Origin: Allohahella sp002354735
GTDB lineage: Bacteria; Pseudomonadota; Gammaproteobacteria; Pseudomonadales; Oleiphilaceae
Direction of reading: 5' to 3'
Assembly (NCBI RefSeq): GCF_047946665.1
Contig: NZ_CP172312.1
Coordinates: forward strand, 620,001 to 684,000
DNA length: 64,000 bases
Below are positions 41,998 to 52,934 of this stretch, in pieces; positions within the stretch are counted from its first letter, which is position 1, and every line of letters begins with the position of its first letter. The position numbers and the translations under genes were made by a program. The notes beneath the pieces were generated by a model. It had not been told where the DNA came from. It saw only the letters and a program-made list of their open reading frames with translations, and ran no database searches.

Positions 41998-44082
41998 TCA
42001 GAAAGTCAATTCCACTCCAGCATAGAACGCTCTCGCCGTGGCAGGCTCGAAGTATCTGCCATTACTGGCATTTATGCGGACATTCGCGAAATAGTCCTCA
42101 TCAAGAACATTCCGGATTCCCGCGAAAGCATCTAGCCGTGTAGAGGGGCCCAGTCGCCACTCGTCACCCGCTCGCAGGTCTACCAGCCAATAGTCTTCTA
42201 CCTCAACATCATTGGCATCGTCCGCCACGATATTGCCGACGTATCGAGTCTCGATTGCCAAATAGCGCTCATTTGCCCCGCTCCACATAAGCTCGGTGTT
42301 CCAGAGTTGCTCTGGTAAGCCAGGCAGCCGATTGCCAACAAATACCCCGTTATCCCGCTTGTAGTCTTTGAAGGTATAGCTTGCCAGCGTCAGTGCGGAA
42401 CTGAGGCGCCATGCAGGCGTGACGCGCCAAGTGACTGCAGCCTCGAATCCTTTTATAAGAGTATCGCCGGCATTGCGGTAGAAGGTACGACCATTCTGAT
42501 CCTCGAGCTCGAAGGGAATGAGTTCGTCATGTACATCCACCCAGAAGAGCGTGAAATCATAATCGAAATCGTAGCCGGCTCTACCTCGTACACCAATCTC
42601 GTGATTGAGCGCATCCTGCACGTCTACATCCGGGTTGAAGCCGCCACCAACGGCAGGATTCGCGAATTCCGAGAATGTCGGTGTTTCGAACGCGCTGCTG
42701 ATATTGGCGTAAACCTGGTGCAGTGGTTGGTAGCGATAGCTGAGTCCAGTAGAGCCACTCCACTCTCTGTAGACCTGCTTGCCGCTCTGATCGCCATCCG
42801 AGATGAAGTCATCGTCGATACTCAGGCGAACCCGATCGAAGCGCAGTCCGCTGGAGAGGGTTACTGACTCGCTCAGATCCACATCAGCCTGTCCGAAAAC
42901 GCCGAGGGATGTGGCGGTCTGGCGCTCCCGCTCGCTCAGTGTGCCGACGTTGCCTTCGAAGCTGACCTCGCGCCGCTGACGATCATCAGCCTGCCGGCGG
43001 CCTTCCACACCGGCTGTGTAACGCAGCGGTAGCCCAGCGATAGTATGCTCAGAGTGAAAATCGATACTCGCGCCGTAGTAGTCGCGATCGTAGGCAATGA
43101 GGCTATCACCAGGGTAGGGGAGCTGTTGTTCAAAATTCCGCTGTAAATAAAAGGTCTTCAGAAAGAGCTGGCCTGATCCGACAGACAGATCTTCGAACTG
43201 CAGTCCCAATACCTGCTGATCTACGCGCTGCCCGGTATCGAATTCTTCGGTGAAACGACCGGCCTGCTGGCGGTCCTCGCTGACCTGATCTTTCGTCAGC
43301 GCGCCCGGGTCTTCGGCCTGCGGGTTGTCCAACAGGTTCACGATTGTCGTAAGGGCCCTGTCGTTAGCAAGTGAACGTCTGAACTTGCCGTTTAGCAGGT
43401 ATTTATCCACTTCGCTATGATCGCGATAACCATCGCTATGTAGCGCTGATACGCCGATATGGTGCGACCAGGTATCACTGCTGCCACTATTGCTGAGGGC
43501 TAGCTTGCCAAGGCCATCGCTGCCCCCTGTGAGTTTGGCGCTGCTCTGCTCGCCGCTTAACCGGCCGTCAGCGGTCTGCACACTGATCACCCCGCCAGCG
43601 GCGTTGCCGTAGAGCACTGATGCGGGCCCGCGGATGACTTCGATGCGTTCCGCAGCGTCAAGATCAATAGCGTCGAGTTGGGCCTGCCCGTCGGGCAGGG
43701 TATAGGGGATCCCGTCGACCAGAATGGTGATACCACGCACGCCGAATGGTGCACGCGCACCGAAACCGCGAATGGAAATTCGCTCCCCCTGCGCATAGTT
43801 TTCCTGGTTCTGCAGTGCGAGACCCGGGACACCATCCAGTGCCTCCTCCAGTTTGAGTCCGGGCCGGCCTTGCTGAATCTGCTCGCGAGCAACCAGCGAG
43901 GTGGCTGCCGGTGTGTCGTACAGCGTGCGCTGCATGCGGGGCGTGGTCACCACGATAGTTGTCTCGCCAGCCTCACTGGTGTCCTGGTCGGCCAGTACGG
44001 TTGACGGGGGCGGCATGACGCCGGCCAGCAGACAGGCGCTGAGCCAGGATTTAGGCCTGGAAGTGTTTGATATGCAGTCCAA
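41998..44082 (-). CDS. TonB-dependent outer-membrane receptor, YncD/PqqU-like
   Basis: 694 residues from TTG 44082, with AAGGGGAG upstream. Signal peptide about 1-31, a TonB box region (Thr-Thr-Ile-Val-Val-Thr, about 41-46), a plug domain (about 50-165) and a 22-strand barrel ending in a terminal Phe. The plug segments Gln-x-Asn-Tyr-Ala-Gln, Ile-Arg-Gly-Phe-Gly-Ala-Arg, Phe-Gly-Val-Arg-Gly-Ile and Asp-Gly-Ile-Pro-x-Thr-x-Pro-Asp-Gly-Gln resemble E. coli YncD (PqqU), which imports PQQ; this comparison is from memory. No inner-membrane transporter or Fur box is nearby, so an iron chelate remains possible. Confidence 0.88.
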   Translation of the reverse strand: MDCISNTSRPKSWLSACLLAGVMPPPSTVLADQDTSEAGETTIVVTTPRMQRTLYDTPAATSLVAREQIQQGRPGLKLEEALDGVPGLALQNQENYAQGERISIRGFGARAPFGVRGITILVDGIPYTLPDGQAQLDAIDLDAAERIEVIRGPASVLYGNAAGGVISVQTADGRLSGEQSSAKLTGGSDGLGKLALSNSGSSDTWSHHIGVSALHSDGYRDHSEVDKYLLNGKFRRSLANDRALTTIVNLLDNPQAEDPGALTKDQVSEDRQQAGRFTEEFDTGQRVDQQVLGLQFEDLSVGSGQLFLKTFYLQRNFEQQLPYPGDSLIAYDRDYYGASIDFHSEHTIAGLPLRYTAGVEGRRQADDRQRREVSFEGNVGTLSERERQTATSLGVFGQADVDLSESVTLSSGLRFDRVRLSIDDDFISDGDQSGKQVYREWSGSTGLSYRYQPLHQVYANISSAFETPTFSEFANPAVGGGFNPDVDVQDALNHEIGVRGRAGYDFDYDFTLFWVDVHDELIPFELEDQNGRTFYRNAGDTLIKGFEAAVTWRVTPAWRLSSALTLASYTFKDYKRDNGVFVGNRLPGLPEQLWNTELMWSGANERYLAIETRYVGNIVADDANDVEVEDYWLVDLRAGDEWRLGPSTRLDAFAGIRNVLDEDYFANVRINASNGRYFEPATARAFYAGVELTF

Positions 44083-44268
44083 TAGCGACTCCCCTTGTTG
44101 TCAGCTGATAGGTGGATTCCGATCTGATTGTTTCGGAAAACAGTACGCCGCAGGACGGCATTCGACCTACTCTCGATTGATCAGAGGCCCGAGGGAAATT
44201 TCAGTGGATTCGTCTTGGTGAAGCAGGTGGGGTGCTAGCTGATGGCTTGCGGTGGCAGACTCTGAAGG

Positions 44269-44303
44269 CTACCGGCCCCTGCCGTTGCAGCAGGAGTCGG
44301 TAG
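44269..44303. terminator. Compound hairpin downstream of katG
   Basis: CTACCG (44269-44274) pairs with CGGTAG (44298-44303), with an inner CCTGC/GCAGG stem. It lies 35 nt beyond the katG stop in the 255-bp gap. It is the only candidate katG terminator seen, but it lacks a T-run. Confidence 0.4.
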
Positions 44304-44337
44304 CGTCAGGCACTAGTGCGCGCTGAATTTGCCGCTT

Positions 44338-46521
<2,184 letters not shown>

Positions 46522-46631
46522 GATCTCTCCTGCTTTTGTTGATAAGTGGGCACAAGGTTTAGAAAGACATTAGCAAAATCTGAAGGCTGTGCCGGTAAAA
46601 GTTTTCTATGGCATCGATAGTGGGTGATCCC

Positions 46632-48656
46632 TCAACGCTGTCGGTGAGAACTGGGTTCATCAGTCGTGGAAGCTGCAGCGTTCGCCAAGCCAGAGGTATC
46701 TGGGGCTGCTCCGAGTACGGGTAGAGTGACCGCGAATTCGCTGCCCTGGCCGGAGTCATTATTTCTGGCTGCGACCTTGCCATTGTGCAGTTCGACCAGG
46801 CTTTTCACCAGCGCCAGCCCTAGGCCAAGACCGCCCTGAGATCGATCAGGAGAGCGTTCAGCCTGCGTGAAAAGCTCGAAGATATGCGGCAGAAGCTGTG
46901 GTTCCAGCCCGATCCCACTATCAATGATTCGCACCTGGACATGTTCACCTCCGCCATCGATCTGCACCTGAATCAAAATTTCGCCCTGTTCTGCCGTATA
47001 GCGGCTGGCGTTGTTCAGGATATTCGAGAAAACCTGCACGAGGCGGGTGTGGTCGCCGAGCACCTGAGCCGTAGCGTCTGAATAACGCACCGATAGCGAC
47101 TGCCGCTTTCCCACAATGAGTGGGTTGATCTGTTCGACGGCATCGCGAATGACATCCGTCAGGCTTACCGGCTTCCGCTGCAGATTCACCAACCCTCGAG
47201 TAACCCTTGAAACATCCAGGAGGTCGTCGACCAGTTGCTTCATATGACTGACCTGCCTGGTAATGATCGCACTGGTTGCCTTAATCTGGCCATCTTTCAG
47301 TCCAGGCAGCTTGAGCAATTCGGCGGCAGTGCTGATGGGGGCCAGTGGGTTGCGCAACTCATGCGCCAGCATGGCGAGGAACTCATCCTTGCGCCGACTA
47401 GTCGCGCGAAGCTCCTCCTGGGCCTGCTCAAACTCGTGAATATCAGTGCTGGTGCCGAACCACTGAACCGTATTGCCGGCAGCATCAAGAAGCGGAGCTG
47501 TCTTGGTGAAAAAAGTCCGGAACTCCCCGGATGCCGATCGCAGAGCCCCTTTCATTTCAAAGGGCTCGCCGGTGGCTATAAGCGTCTTGTAGCGCTCGAT
47601 GCCCGCCTGTGCGGTCTCAGGGGGGTGCACGACATGCCAGCCCCAGCCTTCGACCTCTTCCAGTGTCTTACCCGTGTAATCAAAGAACCGATCGTTGAAC
47701 CAGTGTATGTAGCCATCGGGCCGCGCCATCCAGGCCAGCTGGGGGATGGTGTTGGCCAACTGACGAAGTCGCTCTTCGCTCTCCTGCAAGGCGCGGTTGA
47801 CCAAAACGGCTTCGGTGACGTCGCTGCCCTCGACGAAGATACCGCTGACCTGGCCCGCGCTGTCGCGAATTGGCTGGTAGACGAAATCGGCAAATCGCTG
47901 TTCGAGATCGCCATCTTCCCTGCGACGCAGTTTTATCGGCACTGCTCGGCCGACATAGGGTGTTCCGCTGCGATAGACCTGGTCCAGCAGCTCGAAGAGA
48001 CCCTGACCCTCAACTTCGGGCAAGGCCTCACGTACTGTTCTCCCAACCAGCTCCCGATTGCCGACCAGTTGATAGTACGCCTGGTTGGCCAGTTCGAATG
48101 TGTGGCTCGGGTGCCGTAAAATCGCCATGATGCCTGGCGCCTGCTGAAAGAAGTCACGCAGCCGGTCGATCTCATCTCGACGCTCCCGCTCCGCAAGCAC
48201 CTGTCTGGTGGTTTCAGTACAAGTACAGTAGACGCCGCAAATAACCCCAGACTCATCAGAAACGGGAGAGTAGGAGAAGGTGAACCAGGTCTGTTCGGTG
48301 AAGCCCTTGCGTAGCATCGTCAGCGGCAGGTTTTCGAAGAATGACGCTTCGCCTGCCAGAGCCTTATTGATGATAGGTAGAATGTCATCCCAGATTTCGG
48401 ACCAGATATCGGCAAAAGGACGCCCAAGGGCCTTCGGATGCTTCTGGCCGAGTATTTCCGAGTACGCATCGTTATAGAGAAAGGCCAGCTGCGGTCCCCA
48501 GGCGACGAACATTGGAAACTTCGAGTTCAGCATCAGGTTGAAGATTGTTCTGAGGGCGTGCGGCCAGGCCTCGGGGGCACCCAGGGGTAGCGCCTCCCAA
48601 TCAGTTCTGCTGACGAGCTCTGCAATGTCCCCTGTACCTAGCTGCAAAATATTCAC
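46632..48656 (-). CDS. Cytosolic multi-PAS sensor histidine kinase
   Basis: 674 residues from GTG 48656, which has AAAAAGG 5 nt upstream; the longer frame to 48818 has no such site and adds basic, unlikely residues. Three PAS-type domains (about 20-150, 155-275, 285-410), then HisKA with phospho-acceptor H432 in Leu-Ala-His-Glu-Leu-Arg-Asn-Pro-Leu-Ala-Pro, then a HATPase with Gly-Leu-Gly-Leu-Gly-Leu-Ala-Leu-Val (about 625). No membrane segment and no receiver domain, so the partner regulator is elsewhere. PAS composition suggests redox or small-ligand sensing. Confidence 0.91.
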   Translation of the reverse strand: MNILQLGTGDIAELVSRTDWEALPLGAPEAWPHALRTIFNLMLNSKFPMFVAWGPQLAFLYNDAYSEILGQKHPKALGRPFADIWSEIWDDILPIINKALAGEASFFENLPLTMLRKGFTEQTWFTFSYSPVSDESGVICGVYCTCTETTRQVLAERERRDEIDRLRDFFQQAPGIMAILRHPSHTFELANQAYYQLVGNRELVGRTVREALPEVEGQGLFELLDQVYRSGTPYVGRAVPIKLRRREDGDLEQRFADFVYQPIRDSAGQVSGIFVEGSDVTEAVLVNRALQESEERLRQLANTIPQLAWMARPDGYIHWFNDRFFDYTGKTLEEVEGWGWHVVHPPETAQAGIERYKTLIATGEPFEMKGALRSASGEFRTFFTKTAPLLDAAGNTVQWFGTSTDIHEFEQAQEELRATSRRKDEFLAMLAHELRNPLAPISTAAELLKLPGLKDGQIKATSAIITRQVSHMKQLVDDLLDVSRVTRGLVNLQRKPVSLTDVIRDAVEQINPLIVGKRQSLSVRYSDATAQVLGDHTRLVQVFSNILNNASRYTAEQGEILIQVQIDGGGEHVQVRIIDSGIGLEPQLLPHIFELFTQAERSPDRSQGGLGLGLALVKSLVELHNGKVAARNNDSGQGSEFAVTLPVLGAAPDTSGLANAAASTTDEPSSHRQR

Positions 48657-48840
48657 TACCTTTTTCCGACAACAGGAAGTATCTGGCACTGATAGTCGTA
48701 TCAGCGATGAGCACGATACGTAAACAATCAGTATTCGGCGCTTTCGAACCCGGGTGAACAAGCCAAAAGCGATGGCTATCCTTGACTTCGTATGTAAACC
48801 TGATGAGAGCCAAAACAATGCGCAGGAGATCAGAACGACT

Positions 48841-49224
48841 ATGACTAGCGACGAGATGACAAGCGTTCTAGAGGCAGGCTGTGAAGACCGCTATGATTAC
48901 TTTCTCAGCGCGGTGGCGGAAAACCGGGACATATGGATTCTGGTAAACGGCAATCAGCAGTTTCTGAAAATCTATGATGAAGATGACGGCATAGAATATC
49001 TACCAGTGTGGCCCGACAGGACATTCGCCGCTGCCTATGGCGACGATGCCTCCGGCCTGGAACCCAAGAGCATATCGCTGCCGGAGTTCTTTAAAAAGTG
49101 GATCGACGGGCTGACACGTGATGGCCTGCAGGTCGGCGTGTTTCCAGGCTCGGATGCTACCGTCTGGATGCTGACGCCGTCAGAGCTGAAGAATGACCTA
49201 CAGGAAGCCATGTCTGCACCGTGA
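48841..49224 (+). CDS. DUF2750 protein
   Basis: 127 residues from ATG 48841 (AGGAGA upstream); the longer frame overlaps the divergent kinase and is rejected. The single DUF2750 domain has Arg-Tyr-Asp-Tyr-Phe-Leu-Ser near the N-terminus, a Trp-Pro-Asp-Arg-Thr-Phe-Ala turn in the middle, and Phe-Phe-x-x-Trp-Ile near residue 85. Cytosolic, acidic, of unknown function. It is divergent from the histidine kinase. Confidence 0.85.
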   Translation: MTSDEMTSVLEAGCEDRYDYFLSAVAENRDIWILVNGNQQFLKIYDEDDGIEYLPVWPDRTFAAAYGDDASGLEPKSISLPEFFKKWIDGLTRDGLQVGVFPGSDATVWMLTPSELKNDLQEAMSAP

Positions 49225-49250
49225 ACTAGAACTGTGCGAAGGTGATCCCG

Positions 49251-49523
49251 CTACTCGCCAGCTTCGCTGAGCACCTGGGGCTTTTTGAAAGCTTTCTGAA
49301 AAAGCTCCTTGTCTTCGGCGATGACCAGTGCACATTTGTCGGCAAGTTCGTCGCTCATGCCTTCGACTTTCCTCAGTAGGTATTCCCGGATCTCCTCCGA
49401 CAGCTCGAGCACCTTGTCTCGGGCATCAGCTTCAGCCTTTGTGTTGAAGAGAAGTTCATCAGGTCGCTTCAACGCCATTTCCAGTCCATCCCTATCTGAG
49501 TAGTAAACTGCCTGTACTGACAT
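49251..49523 (-). CDS. yebG: YebG-family SOS-induced protein
   Basis: 90 residues resembling E. coli YebG: a short Val-x-Tyr-Tyr strand, then Phe-x-x-Lys-x-Glu-Ala-Asp-Ala-x-Asp-Lys-Val-Leu and helices with Glu-Asp/Glu-rich stretches. YebG is a small DNA-damage-inducible protein of unclear role. A near-consensus LexA box 33 bp upstream strongly supports the call. It lies between the rhomboid gene and the DUF2750 gene. Confidence 0.8.
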   Translation of the reverse strand: MSVQAVYYSDRDGLEMALKRPDELLFNTKAEADARDKVLELSEEIREYLLRKVEGMSDELADKCALVIAEDKELFQKAFKKPQVLSEAGE

Positions 49524-49555
49524 GTTCCGTATACCTTTTCGGCAATAAGTGGTGA

Positions 49556-49571
49556 CTGTATGTTTATACAG
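49556..49571 (-). promoter_or_regulatory. LexA (SOS) box before yebG
   Basis: CTGTATGTTTATACAG fits the LexA consensus CTGT-N8-ACAG with an AT-rich, near-palindromic centre. It lies between the rhomboid stop and yebG, 33 bp before the yebG ATG, so it should repress yebG until DNA damage. Confidence 0.9.
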
Positions 49572-49598
49572 CCAATCTTCGGTTGCTGCAAGTGGACA

Positions 49599-50687
49599 CT
49601 AGCGTTTAACCTGAACTTCAGGGCCTGCCAGATGTTGCAAGAGTGGGTTCCTGGTCCAGACCCACTTTCGCAGAGTGGCGCCAATTGCCAGGCCTACCGC
49701 GAAACCGCCGATGTGCGCCCAGTAATCCACGCCACCTTCGCCCAGGCTCATGCCGAGAAAGTTCAGGCCCAGCCAGATCGCGAAATACCACATGACCGCG
49801 AGCTTCTTCTGCCAGACCACGAACATGAAGGTCATGCTCGCCTTCGGAAACCAGAGCAGGTACATGCCAAAGAGTCCGGCTATGGCCCCGCTCGCGCCAA
49901 CCGACGGAATGGTCGAGTCGAGATTCGCCAGCACGCTGACAGCGCCCGCCAGTACGCCGCAGACAAGATAGAGCGCCAGGAAGCGGCCGTGGCCGAGTGC
50001 ATCTTCGAGATTGTCGCCAGTCAGCCACAGGAAGTACATGTTTCCGGCCAGGTGCAGCATGCTGCCATGGAGAAAGGTCGCAGTGATGAACGTCCATAAG
50101 CCGTTACCGCTCTGCACTGTGGCTGGCGCAATGGCGAAGTTGGCGTACACCTCATTGGCCATCTCGAAGTCGAAGCCATAGGAAATGAAGATCAACGAGT
50201 TGATGATGACCAATGCGATCGTCACCCAGGGCGTAATGCGGGCTTTGACGTTATATTCGACCGGCATGCGTAATAGTGCCTCGAATACCCAGGTCTTCCA
50301 GTTCGTGGACTGGTTCATGTCATTGATGGCGTGTTTGATGGCGGCAGATTTCACGACTTTCGAGACCGTGCCGCGTTCCACCCATGCGCCATCGCAGCCT
50401 CTGCATACGTCGATTGCGACATGGTAGTCGTTGAGCAGATGGTAAATCTGCATGGCGTGATTGCAGTCGGGACACTCGCGGCCAGAGTAGTCCAACGACG
50501 GTCCCAGGTCGGCAACATAATCGCCACTGTCAGTCCGCTGGCACTTTGCGGCGACCAGCGAATCGAGATCAGCCTTTTCAAACCAGACACCGCCACACTG
50601 ACGACAGATATCGACTTCTTCGCCGTCGTAATCAGTAGCGGTCAGGTGGCTTGTTCGGCAGTGAGGGCAGAATTTTTTTCCAGGCAT
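49599..50687 (-). CDS. Rhomboid intramembrane serine protease with two N-terminal zinc ribbons
   Basis: 362 residues. Residues about 1-45 and 65-110 are two zf-TFIIB-type zinc ribbons, each with Cys-x-x-Cys pairs (Cys-Pro-His-Cys and Cys-Arg-Gln-Cys-Gly-Gly; Cys-Pro-Asp-Cys and Cys-Arg-Gly-Cys-Asp-Gly). Six to seven membrane helices follow (about 155-350). The catalytic dyad is S266 in Gly-Ala-Ser-Gly and H325 in Ala-His-Ile-Gly-Gly. Rhomboids cut membrane helices; the cytosolic ribbons may recruit substrates or sense zinc or redox (inference). Confidence 0.93.
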   Translation of the reverse strand: MPGKKFCPHCRTSHLTATDYDGEEVDICRQCGGVWFEKADLDSLVAAKCQRTDSGDYVADLGPSLDYSGRECPDCNHAMQIYHLLNDYHVAIDVCRGCDGAWVERGTVSKVVKSAAIKHAINDMNQSTNWKTWVFEALLRMPVEYNVKARITPWVTIALVIINSLIFISYGFDFEMANEVYANFAIAPATVQSGNGLWTFITATFLHGSMLHLAGNMYFLWLTGDNLEDALGHGRFLALYLVCGVLAGAVSVLANLDSTIPSVGASGAIAGLFGMYLLWFPKASMTFMFVVWQKKLAVMWYFAIWLGLNFLGMSLGEGGVDYWAHIGGFAVGLAIGATLRKWVWTRNPLLQHLAGPEVQVKR

Positions 50688-50851
50688 CAGCGTTGTTCTT
50701 CCTTGAGCAAATTGATGTCGACACCCTCGGCGTTGAGGCTTTGGCTACGCCGGCCCGACCTGGCGCCATGGCATATTCCTGAGCCGCGGGAGCATAAGGG
50801 ATCAGCGCTGAGAGTTCCAGAAACAGTCCACGTATTGACGCATTGCCGGGC

Positions 50852-50876
50852 AGCACCCTGAGCGCTGCAGGGTGCT
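50852..50876. repeat. Perfect inverted repeat between rhomboid and LysR genes
   Basis: AGCACCCTG (50852-50860) and CAGGGTGCT (50868-50876) pair over a 7-nt loop (AGCGCTG) in the divergent promoter region. It could be an operator for the LysR regulator or an RNA stem in a leader. Confidence 0.6.
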
Positions 50877-50914
50877 ACACTGCGGATTCTTCCGATAGAA
50901 AACTGATGTAAGCC

Positions 50915-51811
50915 ATGCCCGACCAGTTGAATCTCCGTCATCTACAGTACTTTTACGTGATCAGCCGCGAGGGCTCCATTGTTCGCGCCAGCGAAATCCT
51001 CGATCTTGCGCCACAGACACTGAGTGGCCAACTGGCAACATTCGAGACTGCGGTAGGTGGGCGCCTGTTTCGAAGAGAACGTCGCTCACTGGTGCTGACC
51101 GATCTCGGGCGGATGGTGTATGGCTATGCCGAGGATATCTTTGCCACGACAGCAGAACTCAATGAAGCGCTCCGGCAACCGGCGACCGAGCGACCGACGT
51201 CCCTCTCGGCGGGCGTCTCCGCCTCAATTCACAAACTCATCGCCTACCACCTGCTGCAGCCGGCTTTCACGCTCGATCGCCCTGTGAGCCTGCATTGCCA
51301 GACGGGCCGTACTGCTGATCTCCTGCTCGCTCTGAAACGACAGGAACTCGATGTGGTACTGACCGATCGAATGCCGCACCTCGACGATCAGACTCGCCTG
51401 ACCGTGCATCCGATCATGCGTTCGACCATCAGTCTTTTTGCGTCGCCAGCACTGGCGGGGAGGCTTCGCGATGATTTTCCTGCTTCGCTCGAAGGCGAAC
51501 CATTCCTGGCGAACGCAACAGACGCGCCGTACTACGACCAGCTGATCAACTGGTTCTCCCGGGCGGGTATTCGCATGCGTCTGGTGGCTCAGATCGACGA
51601 TAGTGCGCTTATCAAGGTGTTTGGGCGCGAGGGTGTTGGTGTATTCGCAGCGCCTACGGCCATCAGTGCCGAGGTATGCAGGCAATACGAAGTGGAAGCG
51701 ATCGCCAGTATCGACGCGGTAAGCGAAGATCTGTTCGCGGTCACGCGAGGCCGAACGATACTGCACGACGGCGTACGAGCCATCTGCAGGCCGGCAACCT
51801 TGTTCAACTGA
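50915..51811 (+). CDS. LysR-family regulator, NhaR-like
   Basis: 298 residues. The N-terminal winged helix (about 1-65) has Leu-Gln-Tyr-Phe-Tyr-Val-Ile-Ser-x-Glu-Gly-Ser-Ile and Pro-Gln-Thr-Leu-Ser-Gly-Gln, close to NhaR, the activator of the sodium-proton antiporter gene. Residues about 90-298 are the ligand-sensing LysR domain. The gene lies upstream of a sodium-dependent bicarbonate-type permease, with a LysR-type dyad between, so it probably controls that gene. Confidence 0.9.
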   Translation: MPDQLNLRHLQYFYVISREGSIVRASEILDLAPQTLSGQLATFETAVGGRLFRRERRSLVLTDLGRMVYGYAEDIFATTAELNEALRQPATERPTSLSAGVSASIHKLIAYHLLQPAFTLDRPVSLHCQTGRTADLLLALKRQELDVVLTDRMPHLDDQTRLTVHPIMRSTISLFASPALAGRLRDDFPASLEGEPFLANATDAPYYDQLINWFSRAGIRMRLVAQIDDSALIKVFGREGVGVFAAPTAISAEVCRQYEVEAIASIDAVSEDLFAVTRGRTILHDGVRAICRPATLFN

Positions 51812-51817
51812 GTCCCA

Positions 51818-51838
51818 TTCATCGATAATGTCGATGAA
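51818..51838 (+). promoter_or_regulatory. LysR-type dyad before the SbtA-like gene
   Basis: TTCATCGA (51818-51825) and TCGATGAA (51831-51838) are perfect inverted repeats around TAATG and contain the T-N11-A pattern of LysR sites. It is 79 bp before the transporter ATG and 7 bp after the LysR stop, and might also act as a weak terminator. Confidence 0.65.
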
Positions 51839-51916
51839 CGCGACTCGTTAAAACATGTTTTCTCGATCCTGATAATCGGCGATCATGGCGCCACATGCTG
51901 AACGCCAGGACCTCTC

Positions 51917-52858
51917 ATGCCCGATATCATTGTCATGTTCTTTTTGCTGGGCCTCATTGCCGGCGCGCTGAAGTCCGATCTGACCATTCCGAAGGCCGCT
52001 TACGACATCCTCAGCCTCCTGTTGATGCTGACCATCGGCCTCAAAGGTGGCATGGCCTTGCATGGCAACCTGGGCTGGAACCTGCTGCCCGAAGTCCTCG
52101 GGGTCATCGCGCTGGGCTTCTGTTTGCCCTTGTTGATGATCCCGATACTCCGCCACCTGGTGGGGCTCAATGTAGCAGACTCAGCGAGCTTCGCCGCTCA
52201 TTATGGCTCGGTCAGTGCAGGCACCTTTGCCGTGGCGCTGGCCTGGGTCGAGGCGCGGGGGCTTCCCATTGGTGGTCAGGTCACGCTCTACCTGGTGCTG
52301 CTTGAGCTCCCCGCTATTCTGGCGGGCCTCTGGTATTTCAGAAGTCAGCAATCTGCAGCCGCACAAAGTGCACGCGTGCCGCTTTGGCAGGAAACCCTGA
52401 CCAATCGCAGCGTCGTCCTGCTTGTTGGCGGTGTAGTGATTGGTGCGCTTTATGGACCCGACCAGGGTAATGGTGTAACGAATACACTGACCGGCGCATT
52501 TTCAGCCGTACTGTCGCTCTTCCTGCTTGAGATGGGCCTTGTTGCCGCGGAAACGCTCAGAGGACTGCGACTCAAACAATGGCGAGTTGTCGCATTCGCG
52601 CTGGTCATGCCGCCGATCCTGGCAGTACCAGGTCTGCTCACCGGTGTGGCGCTAGGACTCGAAGAAGGCAGCATCGTGATTCTGGCAACCCTTACTGCAA
52701 GTGCCTCATACATCGCAGCACCGGTCGCGGTGCGGCATGCCATCCCTGAAGCCAATATCGGTCTCGCCATGCTGGCCTCGCTGGGGGTGACCTTTCCATT
52801 CAATGTGCTGGTCGGTATCGGGCTCTACCACGGCTATTTGAAATTGATGGTAAGCTGA
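51917..52858 (+). CDS. SbtA-type sodium-dependent bicarbonate transporter family permease
   Basis: 313 residues with about ten membrane helices in two repeats, matching the DUF897/SbtA family: an early Leu-Lys-Ser-Asp-Leu near residue 20, Leu-Lys-Gly-Gly-Met-Ala-Leu (about 45), and Ser-Ala-Ser-Tyr-Ile-Ala-Ala-Pro-Val-Ala-Val-Arg in the second repeat (about 261-272). Cyanobacterial SbtA imports bicarbonate with sodium; the role in a non-photosynthetic bacterium is unsettled, perhaps anaplerotic carbon or pH balance. A GlnB-like SbtB partner is not seen. The NhaR-like regulator upstream fits sodium control. Confidence 0.88.
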   Translation: MPDIIVMFFLLGLIAGALKSDLTIPKAAYDILSLLLMLTIGLKGGMALHGNLGWNLLPEVLGVIALGFCLPLLMIPILRHLVGLNVADSASFAAHYGSVSAGTFAVALAWVEARGLPIGGQVTLYLVLLELPAILAGLWYFRSQQSAAAQSARVPLWQETLTNRSVVLLVGGVVIGALYGPDQGNGVTNTLTGAFSAVLSLFLLEMGLVAAETLRGLRLKQWRVVAFALVMPPILAVPGLLTGVALGLEEGSIVILATLTASASYIAAPVAVRHAIPEANIGLAMLASLGVTFPFNVLVGIGLYHGYLKLMVS

Positions 52859-52934
52859 CGCGGCCTGAGAAAGCTGGCGTAATCTATTGTAAATATTCAA
52901 TATATCCCTTTGACACATCTTAAAGGGAGTTAGC

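Noticed and set aside
47235..48119. 294-codon frame opposite the PAS histidine kinase
   Set aside because: Complementary to well-conserved PAS and HisKA segments; no independent motifs.
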